64,000 nucleotides of DNA from Bryopsis sp. KO-2023 (lineage: Eukaryota; Chlorophyta; Ulvophyceae; Bryopsidales; Bryopsidaceae): assembly GCA_030272585.1 (NCBI GenBank), contig BSYQ01000004.1:6076001-6140000 (forward strand), written 5' to 3'. The position numbers and the translations under genes are program-made. Each line of letters starts with the position of its first letter. The stretch's first letter is position 1. The notes beneath the pieces are model-generated. The model saw only the letters and a program-made list of their open reading frames with translations. It did no database searches and was not told where the DNA came from. Of this stretch, positions 32,614 to 49,272 are shown piece by piece.

Positions 32614-34050
32614 TTAAAACGAAGCGTGCTTAGGCTTCCGTCGCCAAAATCCTGACATGGATCGCCTTCTCAAGAATTTTTGCAGTTCCACGTGCCCGTA
32701 ATCTTTTGCCAGCTGCAATGGCCGCCGGCGCCGCCGGGGCAAATCATTTCCGAATTCGCAGTCGCTGGAGCTGGCAAAACATCGAAGGCTTCGACTCCTG
32801 GCAACCCCCGGGGAAAAAGGCTGGAAAGTATTTTTTTTTTTTTTTGGTGGGGAAGGGAAATCGATGGTTAGAACGGGAAGAAAAACAAGAATAGACCACG
32901 GGAAGATAAAGAAGAAGAATTGGATATTTGGGGGGGAACCAGAAAAAAAAAAACAAGAAGAAAAAAAAAAGAAAAGGGATCGAAGGAAAAAAAGAAAAAC
33001 AAAAAACAATGAATAAAACAAAGGGTGGTGATGAGTTTCTTATTATCAAATTTTTTTGGTTTTGGTGGGGCCGATGCTTTTTCTGGTTTAAATACAGCCA
33101 TTGATTTGTTCTTCAGGCGAAAAAAAGAAAACAAAGTTGAAAAAAATTAAAAATTAAAATTAAAAATAGGTAGCGGTGAAGAAAAGCTCCTCACTTTGGT
33201 TTTCTTGCGAAAATCTGCCCCTCCTTCTAGAACGAGCATTCTGGCAAATTCAGCATGATTTGCGATTATGGCCGAATGCAAGGGCGTCATTCCATCCTGA
33301 CGCAAAACCCCCCACAAAAACCCATCTTTTCAGTAAAAAGAAACCAAGGATAACACAATATGCCAAAGTAACACCCCGTCCATCGAAATCAACACAATTT
33401 TTTATAGTATAATATAATATATACTTATTCGGTTAGTATTATATATACATATTTTTTTTTGGGGGGGGGAAGTTGAGGGGGATAATTCCAATTCCTAGCA
33501 TCTCTTGATCTTCTTTCTGTTTGTTTATTTTTTGTGCTTTACCAAACTGGATGGTTTTTTTCTGGCTCTTTTTCTAGTTACAACCCTGCTCATCGGCCAA
33601 CTGTCAACGATGCCCTTTCCCACAAATACTTCCAAGTCGAACCCAAGCCCGCCACCCCCGAAGAAATCGCAACTCTAGTCCAAGGAAGTACAAAATTCCA
33701 CAACTGAAAAGGGGGGGAAAAAGAAAAAAAAGGAAAAAGCAAAGAAAACGAACAAGAAAAAGCTGATGGGAGGGAGGCCTTCAGAAAAAGAAATTCTAGA
33801 AAACGATTTATACATAGAATATACTCCTAGAACAACTCCTCCCTCCCTTGCTTTTTTTTTTTTCCTGTTATAATAATATGCGGCATTTTTTTTCAAGACA
33901 AGTTTCCAATTTCTCCACCATGCACCAAAAACCTGACAAAACCAACATCTAGAAAAGGGAAGAAAAAAAAACGTCTCAAAAAAGGGAAAAACAAACAAAC
34001 AAAGAAAAACTCCGTCTTCATTTGCTGCATTCAATCTCCCATCATATTGC
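32614..34050 (-). CDS. Ankyrin-repeat gene fragment, three exons
   Basis: A short exon near 34,050-34,011 (QYDGRLNAANEDG) joins exon 33,296-33,195 (DGMTPLHSAIIANHAEFARM, LVLEGGADFRKKTK), a canonical ankyrin repeat. A last exon at 32,797-32,614 reads PLQLAKDYGHVELQKFLRRR and ends KPKHASF; its ankyrin-like part is not in the phase predicted by the upstream donor, so either an exon is missing or there is a frame offset. No ATG in a good context was found. It lies directly downstream of the NAA35 gene on the same strand. Confidence 0.6.
33578..33707 (+). CDS. Orphan terminal exon of a protein kinase
   Basis: After a tggctctttttctag acceptor the plus strand reads YNPAHRPTVNDALSHKYF, the NPxxRPTxxxALxHxYF signature of subdomain XI at the end of kinase catalytic domains, then QVEPKPATPEEIATLVQG and a stop at 33,705. 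The PKP-x-TP part recalls CDK7-like kinases. No upstream kinase exons (HRDLK, DFG) are visible on the plus strand, and the upstream region is occupied by minus-strand ankyrin exons. Confidence 0.65.
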
Positions 34051-34322
34051 TCCACAGCAACAAAAAATTCTCAGTTTCTCGACATCATACCATTTTCCTC
34101 GCATTTCTCAAAAAGAAAAACAACACAGAAAGAAAAGAGGGGAGTCCTCTCAGGGGACCCCCCAAAAAAAACACCCTCCAGCTGATTGTTTCTTTCGTTT
34201 TCTTACAAATATCCTTTTCAATTCCAATCTCACCCCCTCCAAATTGCAACCAAGACAAAAAAAAATTCAAATCCATCCAAAAGGGGGGGAGGGGGGGGAG
34301 GGAGAGAACAACCCCCGCCCCA

Positions 34323-39598
<5,276 letters not shown>

Positions 39599-39600
<2 letters not shown>

Positions 39601-39829
39601 GGTGGAGCGTCAACAACCAGCACTAAAATCAAATGGAGGATCAAAATTCCAACAAGCCAGAGTTGCAAGCACGTGGAAACAAGGGAACACAGAGCAGTTG
39701 CTGTATAACAAAGCTTGGAAGATGGTGGAACTCCTCACCAGGCCAATGGGAGAAAGGCAAGTACTGGAAGATCTTATTTCTGATCCTGAATTGGCACAAT
39801 ATGGGCTGGAAATGATCAGAGATTTTTAG
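39599..39829 (+). CDS. Possible terminal exon, unrecognised
   Basis: A plus-strand reading KFQQARVASTWKQGNTEQLL, then WKMVELLTRPMGERQVLEDL and ELAQYGLEMIRDF ends at a TAG at 39,829. Composition is protein-like and helical, but there is no recognised family and the upstream side is the antisense of NAA35 exons. It may be the end of a gene or a chance ORF. Confidence 0.3.
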
Positions 39830-40005
39830 GGGAATCCCTACCACCGCCAAGAGGAGATGTTTGTGAGGATCCAAACTGATAATCACGTTTGCGAAAAGGA
39901 TATTACACGAAACTCTCACCGCCAGATTTCAAAAATCTCTTGTCTTCCCTCTACACCCCTCTAAACTGTGTTCAAAAGCAAACGCCCCTCTCTTCAAAAT
40001 TCATA

Positions 40006-40157
40006 AGGCTTCCCATTTAATTCTACTCTTCTCCCCCTTCATATTTTCTCCTGCTTCCACCCTTTTCAAAACGTTCATAATGCTTCCACCCTCTTCAAAA
40101 CGTTCATAAGGATAAGGCTTCCCATTCAATTCTCTCTCACTCTTCTCCCCCTTCATT
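40006..40157 (+). repeat. Local tandem duplication behind the H2A gene
   Basis: ggcttcccatttaattctac and the following ctcttctcccccttca at 40,006-40,042 recur at 40,113-40,157; the block cttccaccc..ttcaaaacgt between them is also doubled. The second copy overlaps the H2A stop codon at 40,137. Confidence 0.75.
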
Positions 40158-40487
40158 TTCTCGATTTGCTTCTATTCGCTGCTTGAACTTGGGAAGGAGC
40201 GAAGCCAACAAGTCCAGCTCGTCATCTTCACTTATCGCCCTTCGAACGTCTCCAGGGTATATCTTAGAAACAGAGGTGTTGGTTTCGATCTCCGCGTAAC
40301 CCGATAGCTCCAAAACTTCGGCGGTCATACATTCCAAGACTGCTGTTATATAAACTGACGCAGATTGGGCCACACGCGTGTTTGGGTTGCGCGCCTTCAA
40401 AAGTCGGGCGACCTCCCCGACTGGGAATGTGACGCCTGCCTTTTCTTGAAGGCTAGGTTCTTGTTCTTGTTGGCTCCTCTCCGCCAT
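40137..40487 (-). CDS. Divergent histone H2A-fold protein
   Basis: From ATG 40,487 the frame encodes 116 residues in one exon. AGVTFPVGEVARLLKARNPN (canonical AGLQFPVGRIHRLLK), RVAQSASVYITAVLECMTAE, VLELSGYAE and the SKIYPGDVRRAI strand follow the H2A histone fold from alpha-1 to alpha-3, so it should pair with H2B in a nucleosome. It departs from canonical H2A strongly: the N-terminal tail MAERSQQEQEPSLQEK is acidic with a single lysine, loop 1 and the docking region differ, and the C terminus is short and acidic (ENEGGEE). The frame is open upstream to 40,628, but that part lacks histone likeness. It is either a lineage-specific H2A variant or an H2A-like subunit of another complex. Confidence 0.82.
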   Translation of the reverse strand: MAERSQQEQEPSLQEKAGVTFPVGEVARLLKARNPNTRVAQSASVYITAVLECMTAEVLELSGYAEIETNTSVSKIYPGDVRRAISEDDELDLLASLLPKFKQRIEANRENEGGEE

Positions 40488-41179
40488 CCAAACCGATGAG
40501 CTTACTCGAGACTCGAGACTCGTGTATCGAAGGAGCAGAAAACGCAGGGAGTGTTCGTGCAAAATAGGGGGTTTTGCCAGTATTAGTAGTCGACGCAGCC
40601 GTACGACGGACGGGAAAAGCTGGGACATGCTGGCGATGTGTCGTGTGTGATGTGTGTGTCGTGTGCGTTGGCGTTCTCACGCCTCTGGGAAACGCAACGG
40701 CCTTACTCGATTTCGCTTGATGTTGCCTGAGAACTGCGTTCCGTTGCCACCCCTGCCGTCGGCAACAGTTTTCGCCCCCTTGAGATCTTCGTTGCACTCC
40801 TTCACACTCCCTCTCACCTGAACACGACCACCGACAGCTTATCAAGGTGCCCAGGAGGCTCCACCCAACACTGTTGGTCGCCGAATCGACGACACTGGCG
40901 AAACGCGAGCGAGGATGAGAGTGGGGCCTTGATGAAAAGCAGTAGCATGGGATCTGGACCAGTGTATTTTTTTTCAATTTCACTCAATGGCAGTTGATAG
41001 CAATCATCCATATGCTAGGTTTCGCATGGTGGATGGTGCAAGAAATGTTCATTAGATTCCTTTGCTCATGTTTTCCACTTCGTGCAATTTTTTTCCATTT
41101 GTATTATTAACATTGGTGGAAATTGGTGTTAACCTATGACAGAAAGATATTGGTGGCTACCAGAGCAGGTGTGGGCAAG

Positions 41180-43572
41180 AATGTCCAAATGGGCCTCCAA
41201 TGCTTGAGGACTTCACGAACGTTTTGGACAATGCGCAGAACCTGTGGTCGGTGAGCTCAGGAAGATTCGGGATGCCCTTGAAAGGAAAGCAATGCCACAG
41301 ACAGTCACAGGAGACAAGCTCTGCATGACAGAGACACCCAGTCACATCAACAAGGGATCTACGAGCACAGGTAATATGTATAGATATATGTTGGAAGAAT
41401 TTCTTGCTTGAGTATGTATCATCAAAGGGATGGGTGGATTTGTTTGGGATTTGTGGTTGCTTGCCAGGGTCAGCAGAGCGTCGACTCGGACCTGAGATTT
41501 TGTGGACTTATTGTTTCTGTGATGACTGTTTTCTGCAGAAGGATGCTACAACAAAGGTGTTGCTGCACGTTTGCTGACCAGGCTGGGCCATCGCACCACA
41601 CTCCTTCGAAAAGATCCGCCATGAAAGGCAATTGATCGTGCCAAAGAGAGATCACCCACGCTGAGGTCGGTTGAAAAAGTGGATGCATTGGCCAGCTCTG
41701 AAACGACAGCAGCTGATTCCTTTCAGGAGGGCGTGTCTACTTCCCCAAGCGAGGATTTTGCCTGGCCTTGTCCCCCGATTCACATGGATCCGCTTACCCC
41801 AAGCTTTCTTCAGGAGAGATCTAAGCAGCCGACGGAGCTACACACTCCAGAATACTCAGAAGTCGGGTCGACGATACATCGCAAATTGTTTTGGGTTGAT
41901 CTCAGGTTTTCCAAAGAGTAAGGCCCCTAACAAGATGTCCATTCGCGATCCGAGTGATGGCAAGCAATGGGGGGTGCTGCTGGAATATCTCAACCCAGAC
42001 ACCGAAGCCCAGTTTCTCAAAAATTTCAGCGCCTGCAGTTTCAAATACGATGTGGCCAACCACGTGATCATGATTTCGCTGGGCTGCGCTTTTTCATTCA
42101 TAATGACCATGATCAACGGAGCCACCCTGGGGGTGAACCTCTTCTTGGTTTGCATTTCTGTGACGGCCCTCCGGCTGTACTTCATTCTGAAAAGGAAGGA
42201 TATCTACGTGAAAAACCGGACAGTGATTTTGATGTTTTCCCAAACCATGCATGCACTGTTGGCCACTCTTTCCAGCAGCTATATGCCGATGCCGGACTAC
42301 ACCAGACTGTCGTTTCTGGTTATGTACTTGATGAGAACCCCCATTTTGATTCTCAACATGGTGGGGATTGGCCTTTCCGTTCCAATCAAGGTGACCCTTT
42401 TTATATGTCAAAAGTGCATGGAAAAAAAAAAAAAAAAAAAGACTAACTATATAAGCAATTTCCATCATTAATAGCTCAGAAAACTTTTTTATGAAGGCAT
42501 ATGACTTCAAAGTATTCAAATTCTAGGTCAAAACCAATGTGCACCGTTCTATTTTTAGCAATCTTTTCTCAGTGGGTTTTTTGCTTCTCGAACATCAGTT
42601 TCTCATCCTGGCAACCCCACGACCTTTCAATCATACTTTTTTTTTATCTTGGTCGGAACATTTCTGCTCCTAAATGTAGCTTTCTTTTTTACATTTGAAT
42701 CGTTTATGATTGTAGTTCTTAACCCTTTGAAGTTTAGTAACCATTTCAAGTTTATGAATTCTATTTGTTTCTTTCGGACCGTTTTGGGGTTTTTAAAGAA
42801 TTTTAGTTCAATACAACGTGAATTTACGTATCTCCCCTTCTGTTCAGTTCGGTTGTTTGTTTTTTCCTTTGCAGGCCCATGTGTTTTCCAGCTTATTTGC
42901 TTGTTTGGCTTCTTCGGTGTGGATCCTGCCCTTTTGCAGTCGGTGCCAAAACGTGGACCACGCCTACCCAACCACAGTGTCCCAAACTTTCTTTCCTGAC
43001 TTGAGTCGAACTATCACCGAGTGGCTGCATCGATCCACAGTCATCGGAGCTTTGGTCGATGCGACTAATTCGGGGACACCCAGGCCAGCCCCCACACTTG
43101 CTGGGTCCCCATGCTGTTCCTGCACTTGACGTTCGGCTATTTCTTCCCTTGTGCGGTGATGTACTGTGCAGAAGCATATCAAAGAGCCCAGTTCGTTTGT
43201 AGGAGGCGTTCCCAAGGGGAGTCTGACATAGGGACACCGGTTTCATCGGCCGAATCCAACGCAGCACCGACCAGAACAGAGTTAGATGCAGGACAGCTCA
43301 AATTCCTGACCACCCAGAAGCAAAACTGTCGTTTTGGTGTTTTTACTGCAGCTCACCACTTCTTGCTTTTGAATACAACGACAAAAAAAGAGTTTGATCT
43401 GTATTTCAATTTGTCTACGACTGAAAATAACGCTCTTTCTGATGGGAAAAAAAAAATAATTTTCTTTTTTCTTCTCGTTTTGTTGAAAAAAGATTCATAC
43501 AAATTTTTGGTTTCCTCTCTGAAGCATTTAAAAAAAAAAAAATTAAATGAGGAGGAAAAAGCGTCGATTTGA
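41180..43572 (+). CDS. Multi-pass membrane protein, several exons
   Basis: Exons about 41,180-41,371 (LEDFTNVLDNAQNLWS, ALERKAMPQTVTGDKLCMTE) and 41,536 onward (GCYNKGVAARLLTRLGHRTT) join in phase. A block from about 41,905 reads DPSDGKQWGVLLEYLNPDTE followed by at least four hydrophobic helices (VIMISLGCAFSFIMTMI, LGVNLFLVCISVTALRLYFI, LMFSQTMHALLATLS, LIVMYLM-like) to a gtgacc donor at 42,391. Exon 42,874 onward adds HVFSSLFACLASSVWILPF and, one frame over, WVPMLFLHLTFGYFFPCAVM. The frame changes by -1 near the CCCCC run at 43,090, and an in-frame TGA is present near 41,622, so the gene may be damaged or mis-sequenced. Family not recognised. Confidence 0.5.
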
Positions 43573-43855
43573 CTGACCAGTTCCAAAATTGGCATGCTTT
43601 TGCTATCAAGCTCCCCAAAATCATCCATCTGCATTATTTGAAGTCAAATAATCATTCCTTATTCTTTAAACATAGCATAAACACAATTTCAAAACTTCTT
43701 GCTTTTTCTCTTCAATATAAAGAGCAATAAAAAACGTGTTTCAAGCCTTTATTCAGCATTTAACAAAAGCCACAGAAAACGTTAATGCATCATTTAGGCG
43801 TAGATTTTGTCTATTTTTTCCATTATTATAATTTTTTTCATTAGGAAATTGTCAC

Positions 43856-45757
43856 CTTCGTGTCAGGAGATGGGTCGAAAAGCATGGTCACTATATCGGT
43901 AATAATTTGAGCTTCTTTTCCCTGGCTTTTTCTTATAGCATACAGAGATGCTTTCACAATTTTTCCATCGCCACACACTTCCACCAGCAATCGAACGCAA
44001 TTCATGAAATTTCTATCAGGAAAATCAATACATAAATTAATTTAGGAAAACTAGCTCCACAGAGAAATAATATTTTGGTTTGGTGTGAAATATTGGTGCG
44101 TTTTGAGTGTCAATTGTTGGCAAGTGAAACAGCAATTTTGAGTGGATTTCAGTTTTGGGAAGAAGCCCTTCCTTGTGTATTGCCTTCACACATCTCAATG
44201 CGCACCCCACCCCCCTCCCCTTCTTTCAAATGAGTCTCAGCCAATTTTAGTAATACCTTTTTCTCAGTCAAAAAAAAAAAGTCTTCATTATTTCATTTGC
44301 ATTAAAAAACACACAAACTTGGAAATTTATGAACTTGATACAAAGTATTGTAGAGGAAACGCCAGCCCAATCTGAGATAATAAAAAAGTACCTTGATTTT
44401 CCAAATGAGAAAACAATGAAAAGAGAAAAAGAAAAAAACAAGAAGAAGAAAAAAAAATTAAACAAGAAGAAAACCTCCGCTCACCTGTGTTTCAGTCTCT
44501 TTCACATCCTCAATATCTATTGCCTTGGCTTGAATTTTCTTCAGAAATTCGTAGGGATCAGTTAAGAAAGCGATGCATTCGGATGGAAGGCAATGCTGCC
44601 CTTGTTTCAATAACAGTTTTGCCAATTTCAAACACATCCATCCTGCAGTCGAGGTTTTCACTCGTGGATGTCCAGCCCAGCCCTTCAATCGTGAAAGAGT
44701 GTTGCAAGCCAATGCCTGCCAATGTTTTCAGGAAAATTAAACAAAAAATTTAAGAAAAGTCGATCAATTATTAGAAGTAAAAACATAAATGTATGCAAAA
44801 TTCCCCGTAATTTCGACCTGAAGCAATGATGACTAATAGAAACTTGCATTTCACTTTCCTACTTCTGAAAATTCTGTTGTAGGAATTTTTTGGAAAATGC
44901 CTTAGTTGAACAGTAGCCCCTCCCAAAATTCTTCCTGTTGCTTTCAAGAAAAATTCTGTAATATAGAAGAGAAAACAATGGCCTCACAATCATACTCGAG
45001 CTGCTTCCCCCCTCATTATAATAATCTGGATGTCAAAATTTTCAGCAAGAACTTATCCCTACCTTTCTTTCGCTTTTTCATCTCTTGGCACTTGAACGAT
45101 CAGACTAAATAAATCACTGAAAAAAAAAAAAATTATGGAAAATTCGACCAACAGCATCCAATATTAAAATTGTGATATTTTTCCGAAGCTTCTTCTGTTG
45201 CACCGCAGAGGAGGAAAAAAATGCCCAAACTGGTGGCTGATATTTCCTTATCAAATTGATATTTTCTTGGACAGCTTTCTTTCCACTTCGCCCGCATTAC
45301 AGTGAAAAGGAAATTTTTCTGATGTGAACCACACATTCATAGCCAGGAATTTCCCTCACTTTGCGATTTGTTGAAGTGAATTTATTTCGCCTTCCTGTTC
45401 AGATTCCCTCAATGTATCTGCGCTTTTCTCCTAAAAAAAACTCCAAAACCATGTTTTGGTGTCGATGAAGGGTTTCGTCCAGCCAAAAATTTCATTCAAA
45501 GCCGTACCTTGGGCATCTGAATTCTTGAAGTTTAATCGAAACTGGTTTCAGAGGATGTCTTCCCCAACATTTGCAGCAAATTTGCCACACGTCCGCCACA
45601 TCTTTTTCATGCAAAGGGTTTGAATTCTCCAGCAAGGTCATCTCAGCCAACGAAGGCAAGGAGTTTTGCAGGGCAAAAACTGCCCCACGTAGACCATCCA
45701 ATTCATCCGCCAGTGCCACCTCCGCTTTTCCAGTCTAACGATGCCATTGACCAAGTT
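43856..45757 (-). CDS. Unrecognised helical protein gene, at least four exons
   Basis: Minus-strand exons with good splice signals: 45,757-45,508 (EVALADELDGLRGAVFALQN, SLPSLAEMTLLE, VWQICCKCWGRHPLKP), about 45,322-45,135 (KWKESCPRKYQFDKEISATS, LGIFFLLCGATEEA), 44,715-44,485 (ALACNTLSRLKGWAGHPRVK, MCLKLAKLLLKQGQHCLPSE) and 44,012-43,856 (NFMNCVRLLVEVCGDGKIVK, ASLYAIRKSQGKEAQIITDI). The repeated helix pairs suggest a HEAT/ARM-like scaffold, but I cannot name it. The first listed exon has one base fewer than its copy at 13.3 kb near TCTAACG, which puts its first 13 codons in another frame. Start and end exons were not identified. Confidence 0.5.
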
Positions 45758-46573
45758 CTGAATCGGAAAACAACTTCTTTCACCGCCACCACCTGTCAAA
45801 AGACTTGCTACCGATGAAAGGGGTGCTCAGAATTATTCCGAAGCCCTCGCATTGAAACAACCAACACAAAACTTGACATTGGGATTTTAAACATGCAGTA
45901 AAATTGGTGTGGGCGTTGGTCTGTCCGTATTGGTCATTGAGGATATGCTGGAGAAGGCTCACTTTTTGCCCCCAAAAAGCCATAATGGGTTGAACATCTG
46001 GGGTCTGTGGATTTCAGGAAAAATCCGCTACTGCGTCCTAGATCCAACCGCAAAACCAAGGTAAACATTTCATGGAACCGACGATTCCCAGAAGTCCGGG
46101 GGATTCCTGCAACAGAGGAGGTGCCCACCTGGAGGTGAATCAATCGATTCTCCAGCTTTTCAGAACAGCTGCCGTAAACCCCGGACTCGCAGGTTTGATC
46201 GGTATTTTCCCCATCATCCTCATGCAAAGAGCGCGGATCCACGCCCGATCGATCGTCTCGTGAGCGCTGAATGTGGTTCTTCACGACCCAGTTAGCTCGT
46301 CTCCACAGAAGTCCGATCCCAACTGTTTCAACCTCGATCAAGGACTGTCGGACCTCCCCATGATTGTATCTTTCTGGCACTCTTAGACGCCACATCAATC
46401 GACCACCCAGATTGCGTACAGCGCACATAAACAGCGACGGACTCACTTCACAGTCACCCATCTTTGGGGTGGTTGGGTCGTCGACCCGTACAACAGCGTT
46501 TCCTTCCTTCCCGTCAGTTTGGGACCAAGGCACTGAAAAGGCGGCGCAGACTCTGTCTCCCATCCCCAAACCT

Positions 46574-46609
46574 CCTGTGTTGCTATATATATATATATAG
46601 CAACACAGG
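46574..46609. repeat. Perfect 36-bp palindrome
   Basis: cctgtgttgctatatata followed by its exact reverse complement. The AT core would extrude easily as a cruciform. It lies in a gene-poor stretch between the 45.8-kb gene and the LHC pseudogene. Confidence 0.95.
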
Positions 46610-46867
46610 CACAGACACATAAAATTACAGATCGCTTTACGATGGAGGACTTGGGGCGGCAGGTAGGTTCAGGAGGAATTGTGACGCCATAAGAATAGAC
46701 CGGGTGAATTGCATTTTTACATCAGATGGCGTTGTGGGCTTGGTTGTGTTTGCCGGACTGGCATTGCGTAGGCAAGCACACATATGCATGAGAGTTAGGG
46801 ATAGTCCATGTGATCCAGCAGTTGCTTTGTTTCTGTTGCATGTAAACCAAACCAAACCAAAAATTAC

Positions 46868-47252
46868 TGGCTTGCCCAGACAGTTCAACCCATCGTCAGA
46901 GAAGATCTGGGCGCCAGCCTTGAACCACACAGACTCCCCGAAAGTAGCACCAGTGTACCTCTCGAGGGCCTCAGGGGTGAGGCATCCAACAGTTCCCATC
47001 ATCGCCCACCGGGCGTGGATCAACTCGATCTCAAAAAATAACGCTCACCTCTCGAAGGATTCGGGATCAGCAGACAAGCCATCCGTACTCACCAGGGAAC
47101 TCTCCAGCCAGGTAGCTGGGGACGGCACCAGAGGAGTAGGGCCCCAACCACAACTCGGGACCGGGTCCATACCACTGAACGGCGGCTCGAGGAGTTCTTA
47201 CCGAGGATCTTTGGACGGTTGCGAAAAGCCTGCTTTGGAGTGCAGTCGCCAT
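46868..47252 (-). pseudogene. Chlorophyll a/b-binding (LHCII-type) antenna gene, truncated
   Basis: ATG 47,252 opens [20 protein letters not shown], then [20 protein letters not shown] and [12 protein letters not shown], the N terminus of LHC proteins. Further on, [40 protein letters not shown] and [13 protein letters not shown] follow helix B, the first membrane helix. Between them the DTAG part of GWDTAGLSADP is missing (an 11-base gap relative to the expected codons, between two TGG triplets), and after SADPESFER a gtgagcg donor and only about 16 intron bases remain before EIELIHARW. Homology stops after LGKP at about 46,870, so helices C and A are absent. It is a decayed or partly deleted copy, and shows that the host has chlorophyll b-type antenna genes. 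Confidence 0.85.
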
Positions 47253-47901
47253 GTTTTGGGGGTATAATATTGTTGCTAAATTTGATATTTTTGGGGTTTG
47301 TTTTTTTGTTTTTCGAGGCTTAGATTGAAGAATTGAGGAAGCATGTATTAGCTTCTCACTCCACCATCCCGGCGGACCTATTGGAAGCAGTGAAAAGAAA
47401 CGTCGAAAATTGTATCAATGAATCAGGTACCTTGTTGGTCTGGCGGCCCTTGTCTGACTGGTGGTGCCGTGTGTTTGGCAGTTTCGTTTCCCTCCTCCCT
47501 TCCGTTGTGTTCAACACGTTGGGCAAATAAAGTTTATCAGCGATTTTGGGGGGTTTGAAAGACTAAACGAGTAGAATCCAAGTTGTAACCCCCCTTGTAG
47601 GGACAAATTCGCATATTGCGATCCAACCATGTGGAGTACCACTGCGCATGTGTTTTACGTGTCGTGTCGAGGGTGTTGTGTCCCGCCCATCTCTTTCCGA
47701 AACAGTAGAGTCCCACCTTCGCGAGCTACAGTTTGGCTCCGTTGCATCCACCTGTATCGATCGAGCTGGTCCAACGCGCGCAATGTCGAGGGGGGCTTTT
47801 ACGGGGAGGAAGACCAAGGGGCATCGGCTCGACAGGGGGTTTGCCGCACTGCCCACCACCCACAAATTGATTAGCTACCCAGGGCGTTACACTCTTCCAC
47901 A

Positions 47902-48664
47902 ATGGCTGGTCGCTCTCTTTCGTTGGCGTTTCTCCTTTTCGTTGTTTTGTCTGGCGCCGCTCGGGCGGAGCTTTCGTCCATGGAGAAAGAGATGGTGCCG
48001 AGGCTTCACACCGCCGCTATCGACACCTACTCGCAAAAGTCTTTTTCTGTGAGTACGAGGGCCACGATATATCGATATCTATATAGACGCGACAACATAT
48101 TCAAAGTATCTGGAAAGGGACTCTTACAAGATGGGGCGGAGGTGGTGGTCATTGGAGACAAGACGTGGGCCAGAAGGGAGGGAGAAAAAAGTTGGACTGA
48201 GCTCGATCTTGACGACGAAGACAGCTCTGACTTGTTGGCAGACCTGGACATTTTCGAGAATGATGCCAACGGCGGGCAGGTGAAGTTTCTGTCGCAACGA
48301 CATACATGTGTTTGTGTTTGTGTTTGTGTTTGTGTGTGTGTGTTTATTTGTTTGTCTCAAATGGGTGCACGGAAAATCAAAAGAAATCGCACTCATCGCG
48401 CCAGCAGCGCTAACAAACGGCTTTCTTGCAGCTGACGGAGGAATTTGACGTCAAAAATATCGAGAGGATCGAGCCGACCGAGGCGCCGACCAAGACAGAG
48501 TTTTGCTTAGGAATATTGCCCACGCGCGTGAATTCCTGTTCGAGGATGCTGACGATGTTTTCCGGACGGTGTTCGATAATGGCCAGTACCGCGCCACTGC
48601 TTGCGTGGACGAGACAACTGGTTTTATGTCCAGCTTGAGCTTTTTCCTGGAGGCGAAAGACTAG
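47902..48664 (+). CDS. Secreted protein, two exons
   Basis: ATG 47,902 opens MAGRSLSLAFLLFVVLSGAA with AxA before ELSSMEKE, a clear signal peptide, so the product enters the secretory pathway. Exon 1 (47,902-48,279) continues DNIFKVSGKGLLQDGAEVVV, GDKTWARREGEKSWTELDLD and ends at CAG^gtgaag. Exon 2 (48,432-48,664, after tttcttgcag) reads LTEEFDVKNIERIEPTEAPT, then, after a one-base (-1) offset near 48,503, LLRNIAHAREFLFEDADDVF, YRATACVDETTGFMSSLSFF and LEAKD with a stop. The mature part is acidic with a single Cys. Family not recognised. The donor-side intron contains a TGTGTT microsatellite. Confidence 0.6.
48303..48347 (+). repeat. (TGTGTT)n microsatellite in an intron
   Basis: Four TGTGTT units followed by (TG)n, within the intron of the secreted-protein gene. 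Confidence 0.85.
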
Positions 48665-49272
48665 GGAGGGAGCTAAAAAACGTTCTTCGTCTGTCCAGTT
48701 CTTCGTCTGGATTTCGAAGACGACATATTCCAAATTTGGCGAGCCTGTCGACTTCCCAGATGATTCTTCTCCTACGGCCACCCGAGCCAACTTTCCACGT
48801 CATCACCTCAGATCGGCTTTTTTTTTCGTCTTGAGCTCATGTTTTTTCAGAATAAATCATGATTACACACGATTTCATGCTTTTTCCATGTCGACTGTTT
48901 TTTTTTGTCCCCGTCTCTTTCTCTCAAACTCAAGCAGCGTCCGTTTTTTTTGACAGAGACGAGTTTTGGAGGAGTTTTGGTAGGAGTTTTGATTTTTTTC
49001 TGGCTTCCATCTTCTTTCCTCTTTTCCTCTTTGAAAAGAGACTGTGAAAGCCACTGGCTGGCCACCAGCGCAGACTCAGCGAGGATCGTAAATTCGCCGG
49101 ACAAAGTCAGTCACAAGTCACAGCGCGATTTCCGAAACGTCTTGTCGACGGGACGTCCCCTTTTTGTTCGGAGCGATAAGAGTCTGGGTGAGTGCAAACG
49201 GTGCTGCGTACCTTTCCCTGGCTGCTGCGACCTCTAAAACAGCCCCTGATCGTAGGAAGGGGAGCTCACACA

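Noticed and set aside
46000-46620. 228-codon minus-strand ORF
   Set aside because: It runs through the 36-bp palindrome, lacks recognisable domains and has no splice or start support.
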